Part shown: positions 39,948-46,194 of the stretch, piece by piece
Numbering within the stretch: the stretch's first letter is position 1
How the letters are laid out: every line of letters begins with the position of its first letter
Assembly: GCA_002337455.1 (NCBI GenBank)
Contig: DDGC01000010.1
Coordinates: 32,781-78,974, forward strand
DNA length: 46,194 nucleotides
Source of the DNA: Rhizobiales bacterium UBA1912
Lineage (GTDB): Bacteria > Pseudomonadota > Alphaproteobacteria > Rhizobiales > Devosiaceae
Direction: 5' to 3'
Program-made: the position numbers and the translations under genes
The notes under the pieces: generated by a model
The model's database searches: none
Told to the model about the DNA's origin: nothing
What the model saw: the letters and a program-made list of their open reading frames with translations, nothing else

Positions 39948-40850
39948 AGTGCGCCGCAACGCGATTTCCCCGCGCGCCGCAAGATATTCGGCGTGCGAGA
40001 GCAGCGTCTGTTTGCCGGCCATCGCGAACTTGCCCGCCAGGTCCGGATAGATGGCGCGCGCCGCTGTGGTGAGCGATGTCGGCCCTTGCCGCACCACGTC
40101 GAGCAATTGTCCGTTCCGCATCAGCCGGTGCGCCTTGAGGGCACGCGCAAAACCGCGTCCATCGGCGATTTCCCCGCCGTGGCCGGGCAGGTAACGGGTC
40201 TGGGGCAGGGCGATAACCTTGTCGAGCGACGCCAGATAATCACCGAGATCCCCGTCGGGCGTCGCCACCACCGTGGAATTCCAGCCCATGACGTGATCGC
40301 CCATCAGCACGAAATCCTGGCCCTCGAGCGCGAAGGCGAGATGGTTCGCGCAATGGCCCGGCGTCGCCACGACGGAAAGAACCGTTCCGTCGATCTCGAT
40401 CCGCTCCCCATCGGCCAGCACTCTGTCGGGCTCGAGCCGGAAATCACCCGATCGCCCGAAGGGATTGAACTCGAACGGTTTGAGCGGCCGCGACAGTCTG
40501 TGTGGTCCGTTCGACCACAATGGCGCGCCGGTTTCGGCCATGAGCCTGCGGGCCAGCCCGCTATGGTCGCGATGGGTGTGGGTCAGAATCACCGCCACTA
40601 CCCTGCGCCCGCCGATGGCTTTCAGCAGCGCCCGGAGGTGGGCGTCATCGTCGGGCCCTGGATCGAGCACCGCAATCTCGTTGTGACCAATCAGAAAACT
40701 GTTGGTCCCTGTAAACGTATAGGCGCTGGCATTGGGCGCTGTGACCCGCACGATTGCTGGTGCCACATCAATGGGCTCGCCCACCTGGGCATCGAACGCA
40801 CGGTCATAGGGTGGGGAGGCGGGACTTGCGGGCATTGCGCGCGTTGCCAT
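39915..40850 (-). CDS. MBL-fold metallo-hydrolase (LACTB2-like)
   Basis: A 311-residue metallo-beta-lactamase-fold hydrolase. The metal motif is AVILTHTHRDHSGLARRL, with further ligands in VVATPGHCANHLAFALEG, MGDHVMGWNSTVVATPDG and RYLPGHGGEIADGRGFAR. The C-terminal 70 residues look like the winged-helix extension seen in LACTB2-type proteins (LDVVRQGPTSLTTAARAIYP). The start ATG at 40850 yields a disordered proline-rich N-terminus. It is divergent from bioY across 52 bases and overlaps the convergent DUF1499 gene by 33 bases. Substrate (RNA or thioester) cannot be decided. Confidence 0.9.
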   Translation of the reverse strand: MATRAMPASPASPPYDRAFDAQVGEPIDVAPAIVRVTAPNASAYTFTGTNSFLIGHNEIAVLDPGPDDDAHLRALLKAIGGRRVVAVILTHTHRDHSGLARRLMAETGAPLWSNGPHRLSRPLKPFEFNPFGRSGDFRLEPDRVLADGERIEIDGTVLSVVATPGHCANHLAFALEGQDFVLMGDHVMGWNSTVVATPDGDLGDYLASLDKVIALPQTRYLPGHGGEIADGRGFARALKAHRLMRNGQLLDVVRQGPTSLTTAARAIYPDLAGKFAMAGKQTLLSHAEYLAARGEIALRRTLLGVQLLPRR

Positions 40851-40902
40851 GTGTGGTTAGAACGATGGTCTCTGCTTCGGCTTTAACCCAAAGGGACAAG
40901 TT

Positions 40903-41517
40903 ATGGCCACGACTTTAGCCACTTCGAACACGCTTCTCGGTCTTTATCAGCCCAAGTCGCAATCCGCGCGCATCGTTTCGGCGGTTGCTGTCGCATTCCT
41001 GGGCTCGCTGCTCATCACCATGGCCGCCAAGGTCAACGTACCGGTCTGGCCGGTGCCCGTCACGCTCCAGTCCATGGCCATCGCGATGATCGCCGGTGCG
41101 TTCGGTTTCCGCATGGCGACTGCCACCGTTGGGCTCTATCTCGCCCAGGGCGCCGCGGGCATCCCCGTCTTCGCCGGCGCCTTTGCCGGCGCGCCTTATC
41201 TCTTCGGCCCCACCGGCGGCTTCCTGATCGGCTTTCTTGTCATGGCCGCCATCATCGGCTGGCTGGCTGATCGCGGCGCCATGCGCAACGTCTTTTCCGG
41301 CTTTACAGCCATGCTGGCCGGTAACGTCGTGATGTTCGTCCTCGGCTTCGTCTGGCTTTTGACCATGGCCGGTCAGGCCACGTGGATCGACCAGTCAAAT
41401 GCGCTCGTTTCGGCCTTCCAGGGTGCCGTGCAGCCCTTCATCGTCTGGGACATCGTCAAGATGGCCTTTGCCGCCCTGACAGTGGTCGGCGGCTGGTCGC
41501 TGCTCCAGCGCAAGTAA
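40903..41517 (+). CDS. bioY: Biotin transporter BioY
   Basis: Substrate-binding membrane component (S unit) for biotin uptake. The 204-residue product has six predicted helices and the family motifs VPVWPVPVTLQSMAIAMIAG, GLYLAQGAAGIPVFAGA and LFGPTGGFLIGFLVMA. No bioM or bioN is nearby, so it works alone or with a shared ECF module encoded elsewhere. The ATG at 40903 follows AAAGGGACAAGTT, a usable ribosome site. A strong hairpin terminator follows (41543-41575). The MBL gene upstream is divergent. Confidence 0.94.
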   Translation: MATTLATSNTLLGLYQPKSQSARIVSAVAVAFLGSLLITMAAKVNVPVWPVPVTLQSMAIAMIAGAFGFRMATATVGLYLAQGAAGIPVFAGAFAGAPYLFGPTGGFLIGFLVMAAIIGWLADRGAMRNVFSGFTAMLAGNVVMFVLGFVWLLTMAGQATWIDQSNALVSAFQGAVQPFIVWDIVKMAFAALTVVGGWSLLQRK

Positions 41518-41542
41518 GGCGCTTCGCACCTGATAAAATCGC

Positions 41543-41575
41543 AAAGGGCCGGTCACTGACCGGCCCTTTGTTTTT
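41543..41575 (+). terminator. Rho-independent terminator after bioY
   Basis: Perfect 12-base-pair stem AAAGGGCCGGTC / GACCGGCCCTTT with a three-base loop (ACT), followed by GTTTTT. This is the clearest intrinsic terminator in the window and isolates bioY from the NDH-2 operon. Confidence 0.92.
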
Positions 41576-41630
41576 GCAACTCCAGTGGGGCCCAGACGTT
41601 CTCTTTCATCAATCTGCAAAGGAGAGTGAA

Positions 41631-41795
41631 ATGGAATCCTTCCCCTGGTTGTTCGCCGTTCTCGGCGGTGCCGTCATTCTTGGCCTTGTCATCGCCTATG
41701 GCGCGATCAAGTCATCCAAGGCCACGCCGCGGCAGAAAGAGACCGCCGAGCGGGCCGCACATGACATCTATCACAAGGACGAAAGCAAGAACTGA
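41631..41795 (+). CDS. 54-residue membrane peptide coupled to NDH-2
   Basis: MESFPWLFAVLGGAVILGLV starts a 54-residue peptide with one transmembrane helix (about 6-27) and a charged cytoplasmic tail (SSKATPRQKETAERAAHDIY, ending HKDESKN). AAAGGAGAG lies seven bases upstream of the ATG, a strong ribosome site. Its TGA overlaps the ATG of the NADH dehydrogenase gene by one base (TGATG), so the two are translationally coupled. I do not recognise a family; a membrane anchor or accessory for NDH-2 is one possibility. Confidence 0.75.
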   Translation: MESFPWLFAVLGGAVILGLVIAYGAIKSSKATPRQKETAERAAHDIYHKDESKN

Positions 41796-43129
41796 TGACC
41801 AATCAGGCGCGCGTCGTCATCGTGGGGGCCGGTTTCGGCGGATTGAGTGCGGCCAAGGCATTGGCTCGCGCCGGCGTACCGTTCACGATCATCGACAAGC
41901 GCAACCATCATCTGTTCCAGCCATTGCTGTATCAGGTGGCTACCGCCGCCCTGTCGCCGGCCGAAATCGCAGTGCCCATCCGGGCTGTCCTTTCGCCCGG
42001 CAAGGGTGGCGCCGTCGAAATCCTCATGGAGGAGATAGAGGGCGTCGATACGGCCCGTCGGGTCGTCCATGCGGTGGGCGGCGACGAGATCGCCTACAGC
42101 CATCTGATCATGGCGACCGGCTCGTCCTTTACCTATTTCGGCAAGGAGGACCAATGGAAGCCTCACGCCCCGGCGCTCAAATCCATCGACGACGCGCTCA
42201 ACATCCGTCGCCGGGTTCTCCTGGCCTTCGAGCGTGCCGAAACCACCGATAATCCCGAATTGCGCAAGCGCCTGATGACGTTCGTCGTCATTGGTGGCGG
42301 CCCCACCGGGGTTGAAACCGCCGGCGCCATGGCCGAACTTGCCAAGGCGACGCTCGCCCGGGACTTTACCAACATCGACCCGCGCGATACGCGCGTCGTG
42401 CTCGTCGAGGCCGTCGATACGCTCCTCAATGCCTATCCCGCCCATCTCGGCGCCTACACCGAGCGCAAACTGGCCGATCTCGGCGTTGAGGTTCATACCA
42501 ATGCACCCGTCGAGCGCATCGATGAAAACGGCGTCTTGGCCGGCAAGCATTTCATCGAAACCTCGAACGTCTTCTGGTGCGCCGGCGTCGAGGCAACCCC
42601 GGTTGGCAAATGGCTGGGTCTGGAAACCAACAAGAACGGCACCGTGCCCGTCGCGCCAGATCTCACCATCCCCGACTTGCCGGACGTTTACGTCATCGGA
42701 GACGCCGCCTCGCTTGCCGGCGAGGATGGCAAACCGCTCCCGGCGCTGGCCCCTGTCGCCAAGCAGCAGGGCCAATATGTCGCCGAAGCCATCATCCGCC
42801 AACAGCAGCACCAAGGCCCCCAGGGCCCGTTCCGCTATCGCGACTGGGGCACAATGGCCACCATTGGCCGGTCCGCCGCCGTGGGCAAATTCGGCAAGCT
42901 TGAAGTCAAAGGCTTTCCCGCCTGGATGCTCTGGGGCGCCGTGCACATCGCCTACCTCGTGGGCTTCCGCAACCGCATCAACGTGCTGGTCAACTGGCTC
43001 TGGCACTGGCTGACCTACGCGAAAGGCGCCCGCCTTATCACCGGCCCCGACCAATCCGCCACCCACGCTCTCGACAGCCCCGCCGCCGTCGATGAAGAAC
43101 TCGACAAGACCGTCAATACTCTGAAATAG
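41795..43129 (+). CDS. ndh: Type II NADH dehydrogenase (NDH-2)
   Basis: Single-subunit, non-proton-pumping NADH:quinone oxidoreductase on the inner face of the membrane. The 444-residue product has two Rossmann motifs, VVIVGAGFGGLSAAKAL for FAD and FVVIGGGPTGVETAGAMAEL for NADH, the segment NHHLFQPLLYQVATAALSPA typical of Ndh, VYVIGDAASLAGEDGKPLPA, and PVAKQQGQYVA. The C-terminal region (GFPAWMLWGAVHIAYLVGFR) is the amphipathic membrane-binding helix pair. It is translationally coupled to the 54-residue membrane peptide (TGATG). Confidence 0.93.
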   Translation: MTNQARVVIVGAGFGGLSAAKALARAGVPFTIIDKRNHHLFQPLLYQVATAALSPAEIAVPIRAVLSPGKGGAVEILMEEIEGVDTARRVVHAVGGDEIAYSHLIMATGSSFTYFGKEDQWKPHAPALKSIDDALNIRRRVLLAFERAETTDNPELRKRLMTFVVIGGGPTGVETAGAMAELAKATLARDFTNIDPRDTRVVLVEAVDTLLNAYPAHLGAYTERKLADLGVEVHTNAPVERIDENGVLAGKHFIETSNVFWCAGVEATPVGKWLGLETNKNGTVPVAPDLTIPDLPDVYVIGDAASLAGEDGKPLPALAPVAKQQGQYVAEAIIRQQQHQGPQGPFRYRDWGTMATIGRSAAVGKFGKLEVKGFPAWMLWGAVHIAYLVGFRNRINVLVNWLWHWLTYAKGARLITGPDQSATHALDSPAAVDEELDKTVNTLK

Positions 43130-43391
43130 AAATTGTTTGTCATCTTGGCGGGAACGTCCAAGGCGTTTGCGTTGGGTCGCCGATGGCATGGAACCGCAAG
43201 ATCGGTTTGCATCCCGTTGGACACAAAAAATCCATCTCGACAGTTTTCGGACAGGCTTCGGTCGTACCCTCTACGTGCTGAACGCTTTTGAGGAGAAGCT
43301 TCCAGCGCGTGGAGAGAGCCCGACATCGACCGATTTTGACCGTTCCGCGGGATGCATCGCGTGTGTTGAGGCGTTTAGGGAGGAGAAACCC
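43130..43391 (+). other. 262-base gap before the exported hydrolase genes
   Basis: No gene supported. The frame of the next gene stays open through it, but the translated residues look random and the signal peptide begins only at 43392. No perfect palindrome or consensus promoter was found by eye. Confidence 0.5.
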
Positions 43392-44795
43392 ATGACATAT
43401 TTCCATACTGCAATATCAGTCTGCGCCTTGATCGCCGGAGCGTCCCTTGCTTTGACGACAACCTCGGCTAACGAATTGCTCGAAAGCGTCGAGCACATGA
43501 CAGGCACATTCGATGACGGTCAGGAATGGCAGTTGAGCGTGCCCGCTGATTGGAATGGCGTGCTCGTCAACGATCTCGATTCCGTCGGCAACGTTGAAAA
43601 CGCATCGGATCGCGCCACTTTCTTTCTCGAAAATGGATATGCCTACACCGGCACCCGCCGCCATCCCGATCGCGGCTATAACTGGGACCCACAGGCCGAG
43701 TCCGATAACATGGTCCGCGTCCTTGATATCTTCGAAGAGAACTTCGATACGCCAACCCACACCATCCAGTTCGGGTGTTCGGGCGGCGGGTCGGTAGGGC
43801 TCAGCGTTGCCGAAGATCACGCCGAGCGGTTCGATGGCGTTATCTCCATGCATGCTTCGACACCCGTCGAACTGGCCAATATGCGGCTCGATCTGTCGGT
43901 TGCCCTCAAAGCCCTGCTCGATCCGGACGGCGACCTGCCGCTGATCATTGAGGATGGCCAACAGACCGAAGCGGAAGATGCGTGGCTCGCAGCGCTGGAG
44001 GAAGCGCAGGCAACGCCCGAAGGGCGCGCCAGGATGGCGCTCGCAGCGGCTGTGGCCCAGTATCCGATGTGGGGCAGCCAGAACCAGCCCCAGGCCGAAA
44101 AGCCTGATTGGGACGATCCGCAATCGGTACAGGATGCCATGGTCCGAGCGGCCGTAGATGGCCTGCGCCGGGCCGTTACCGGGCGGCCAATGTGGGACCA
44201 GCCAGCCGGCCTGATGTCTTGGACGACCGATGTCGATTACCAGCGGTTCTACGAAAACGCCAGTCCGATGCAGCGCGAAATGGTTGGCCAGATGTATGAG
44301 GCAGCCGGTCTGGGTGGCGAGGACGCGATCCTCGCCGACATCGACAAGATAAACGCCTTTCCCCGTATCGCGGCAACCGAAGCGGGCGTGGACTATTTCC
44401 GCGGGCGCACCCACAGCGGAAACATCGGTATCCCGGTCCTGCACATGTCCAATATCGGCGACGGTGGGACACCGGCCGCGGTTATGGCCGGCTATGTGGC
44501 CAAGATCGGGCAAGAGGGCACCCAAGACCTCTATCGCCAGGCCTTCATTGATGCGGCGGGCCATTGCACATTCAATCTCGCTGAGCTTGCTGCTTCGGTC
44601 GATACCATCATCGAGCGCATCGAAACCGGAGAGTGGAACACAAGTCCGGAAGCTATGAACGAAGCCGGAGAAGCCTCCGGGCTCGGCGGGGCCCGCTTTA
44701 TTGCCCTTGATGACAACACCGGATTCCGGCTTCCGGACCCGTTCAATCGCGCATTTTTCCACGACGACGAGGTTCCCGGCCTCGTAGCGGAGTAG
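43392..44795 (+). CDS. Exported alpha/beta hydrolase, tannase/feruloyl-esterase-like
   Basis: A 467-residue secreted hydrolase. Residues 1-27 are a signal peptide (MTYFHTAISVCALIAGASLA then LTTTSANE). The nucleophile elbow is IQFGCSGGGSVGLSVAEDHA, and near the C-terminus DAAGHCTFNLAELAAS carries the histidine. A cysteine directly before the serine and one directly after the histidine make the CS-D-HC pattern of tannases and feruloyl esterases, where a disulfide links the catalytic residues; the acidic partner is not certain. The ATG at 43392 has AGGAGA at good spacing. Tandem with the next gene; natural ester substrate unknown. Confidence 0.8.
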   Translation: MTYFHTAISVCALIAGASLALTTTSANELLESVEHMTGTFDDGQEWQLSVPADWNGVLVNDLDSVGNVENASDRATFFLENGYAYTGTRRHPDRGYNWDPQAESDNMVRVLDIFEENFDTPTHTIQFGCSGGGSVGLSVAEDHAERFDGVISMHASTPVELANMRLDLSVALKALLDPDGDLPLIIEDGQQTEAEDAWLAALEEAQATPEGRARMALAAAVAQYPMWGSQNQPQAEKPDWDDPQSVQDAMVRAAVDGLRRAVTGRPMWDQPAGLMSWTTDVDYQRFYENASPMQREMVGQMYEAAGLGGEDAILADIDKINAFPRIAATEAGVDYFRGRTHSGNIGIPVLHMSNIGDGGTPAAVMAGYVAKIGQEGTQDLYRQAFIDAAGHCTFNLAELAASVDTIIERIETGEWNTSPEAMNEAGEASGLGGARFIALDDNTGFRLPDPFNRAFFHDDEVPGLVAE

Positions 44796-44907
44796 AAACC
44801 GCGAAGATATTGCCCGGCAGCGGATGCGGCGGTCATCGCTGGCGGGCCACGAATCTTTTCGACGGACCGTCGCCATCAATCCAGGATCTTTAGGAGGAGA
44901 TACAGAG

Positions 44908-46194
44908 ATGAGAAAGTTGCGATTGAGCCTAAGTGTTGCGTGCGTCATCGTCGGCGCCGGCTTCGGTGCGCCTGCTCTGGCACAGGAAGCGTCCCTATCA
45001 CAGCAGGACTGTGAAGCCCTGGCAGGGTTTGAACTGCTTGTGGATGCGATTGAGCTCGAGACAACGGGAGGTGTTGTCGACTCGGCCACATGGATGGAGA
45101 CAGACAGTCACGGCACCTATTGCGAAGTGATGGGATCGATCAACCCCGTTGATCCCCAAGCGTGGCCCATCCTTTGGCAAGCCAATCTGCCCTCGAAATG
45201 GAACGGCAAGGCCATCCAGTACGGCGGCGGTGGTTACAACGGGACAATCCCCAATACCCTGCGGCATGTCCAACTCGGGCTGACCACCACAGCGACACCC
45301 TTGGCTCAAGGCTATGTGACGTTCGGTGGCGATTCCGGCCACCCGCCGGAATCGGGTGGCGGTGCTGCGTTCGCGCGAAATCATGAGGCGCTCGTGAACT
45401 ACGGCTACGCCCACATTGGAAAAACCTTCGACGCCATGACGACAGTCGCCGAGCAAGCATATGGGGAGGCTGCGGACCTTGTTTATTTCAGTGGTGGATC
45501 GACCGGTGGGCGCGAGGGCCTGACGGCAGCTATGCGCTGGCCCGACTCCTATGACGGCGTAATAACCTATTACCCCAGTGCTCATTTCATGGGCCTGCGG
45601 CTCTGGGGCGTTGCACTCGCCGATGCCATCTATTCCGACGATTCTGCGGGTTGGTTCCCGCCCGAACTCGTCGATACCATTGCCGAGCGCGCCATCGAAC
45701 TGTGCGATCCGCTCGACGGGGCCGAAGATGGACTCGTCAGTAACCCGGCAGCCTGCCGGGCAGTTTCCTCGTCCATAGTTGACGATTTGCGCTGCCCTGA
45801 AGGACAAGAGGACGAAACCTGTCTCAACCAGACCCAGATCGACAGGGTCATCGGCGTCTACCATGAAGGCTATTCGCTTCCATACGAACTAGGCGGACTA
45901 TCGGAATATCCGGGCTACAACAGCCTCGAAGGCGTCGTCATGAATATCGGCACCCAGGCTGAGTTCATCAATCCGCCGCCGTCTGGCCCCAATGCCCACC
46001 ACGTCAATCGCGCCTTCCAGTTCACGACCAATTTCGTAGATACCTCGGAAGATTTCGACCTGCTGGCCTTCGATATCCAAAGCCCTGGCGAGCATCAGGA
46101 GCGGCTGGTGGAACTTGCAGAGATTATCGGTGCAACGGAAACTGACCTGAGCGACTTCTCGAATTCAGGTGGCAAGATCATCTGGATCCACGGA
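44908..46194 (+). CDS. Exported tannase/feruloyl esterase family hydrolase (3' end outside window)
   Basis: The frame is open from the ATG at 44908 to the last base, giving 429 residues and no stop, so the C-terminal part is missing. The signal peptide is MRKLRLSLSVACVIVGAGFG followed by APALAQ. Family features are PVDPQAWPILWQANLPSKWN, IQYGGGGYNGTIP, TFGGDSGHPPESGGGAAFAR and the nucleophile elbow LVYFSGGSTGGREGLTAAMR. In most tannases the residue before the serine is cysteine (GCSTGGRQ); here it is glycine, so the CS-D-HC disulfide is probably lost. GGAGGAGA precedes the start. Likely in one operon with the upstream hydrolase (112-base gap). Confidence 0.85.
   Translation, partial: MRKLRLSLSVACVIVGAGFGAPALAQEASLSQQDCEALAGFELLVDAIELETTGGVVDSATWMETDSHGTYCEVMGSINPVDPQAWPILWQANLPSKWNGKAIQYGGGGYNGTIPNTLRHVQLGLTTTATPLAQGYVTFGGDSGHPPESGGGAAFARNHEALVNYGYAHIGKTFDAMTTVAEQAYGEAADLVYFSGGSTGGREGLTAAMRWPDSYDGVITYYPSAHFMGLRLWGVALADAIYSDDSAGWFPPELVDTIAERAIELCDPLDGAEDGLVSNPAACRAVSSSIVDDLRCPEGQEDETCLNQTQIDRVIGVYHEGYSLPYELGGLSEYPGYNSLEGVVMNIGTQAEFINPPPSGPNAHHVNRAFQFTTNFVDTSEDFDLLAFDIQSPGEHQERLVELAEIIGATETDLSDFSNSGGKIIWIHG

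Noticed and set aside
41771..43189. 472-codon antisense frame opposite ndh
   Set aside because: Codon-bias shadow of NDH-2, no recognisable motif.
43416..45089. 557-codon antisense frame opposite the exported hydrolases
   Set aside because: The sense strand has signal peptides, ribosome sites and catalytic motifs; the antisense product has none.
1..46194. tRNA, rRNA, CRISPR arrays, insertion sequences, prophage genes, defence systems
   Set aside because: Looked for on both strands by eye: no cloverleaf-type sequence with a GTTCRA arm, no regularly spaced direct repeats, no transposase, integrase or known defence motif found. Small or diverged cases could be missed without a search tool.

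Overview
The window is high-GC chromosomal DNA from an alphaproteobacterium, most likely of the order Hyphomicrobiales (my guess is Devosiaceae). The reasons are gene content and order that I recall from that order: glyS / ppdK-type protein / SleB hydrolase; dihydroorotase divergent from ygfZ and an HD hydrolase; fabI / histidine phosphatase / aroC / ribB; histone-deacetylase-like / xseB / tlyA; a TIGR02301-NUDIX pair; and dispersed hairpin repeats typical of the group. The taxonomic call is inference; there is no rRNA in the window. No tRNA, rRNA, CRISPR array, transposase or phage gene was seen. I annotate 48 protein genes, the last one cut by the window end.

Region 1 (1-9.5 kb): glyS, a DUF808 membrane protein, a leftward ispH-rnhA-small membrane protein operon with overlapping ends, a PPDK-like protein whose ATP-grasp domain looks destroyed, a SleB-type wall hydrolase and an exported hypothetical protein. 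Region 2 (9.6-21.5 kb): HD hydrolase, YgfZ, dihydroorotase, then amino-acid catabolism: trifunctional-length PutA (proline to glutamate), an XRE-cupin regulator and the kbl-tdh operon (threonine to glycine plus acetyl-CoA), followed by a lipid kinase and a MarR-GNAT fusion. Region 3 (21.5-28.1 kb): small unknown genes, NUDIX, the DNA-crosslink protease YedK, a TetR regulator divergent from an NAD-dependent reductase, a hemerythrin and a D-2-hydroxyacid dehydrogenase.

Region 4 (28.2-33 kb): fabI, a histidine phosphatase, a group III truncated haemoglobin, aroC and a RibBX-type riboflavin gene, all rightward. Region 5 (33-41 kb): HdeA-like protein, the leftward HDAC-xseB-sco1-tlyA cluster, Sua5, a GFA protein, a CbpA-like DnaJ, pdxH, DUF1499 and MBL hydrolase. 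Region 6 (40.9-46.2 kb): bioY with a strong terminator, a 54-residue membrane peptide coupled to a type II NADH dehydrogenase, and two tandem exported alpha/beta hydrolases of tannase/feruloyl-esterase type.

Most of the window is housekeeping and I do not see a clear new multi-gene system. The points most worth checking are: the PPDK-like protein with an intact phospho-histidine and PEP half but lost ATP-site residues; the 24-bp perfect palindrome abutting the start codon of the MarR-GNAT gene (possible leaderless, autoregulated transcript); related CAAT/ATTG palindromes in front of the XRE-cupin gene and kbl; the multi-half-site TetR operator; the two covarying hairpin repeat families; the 54-residue peptide coupled to NDH-2; and the tandem exported hydrolases.
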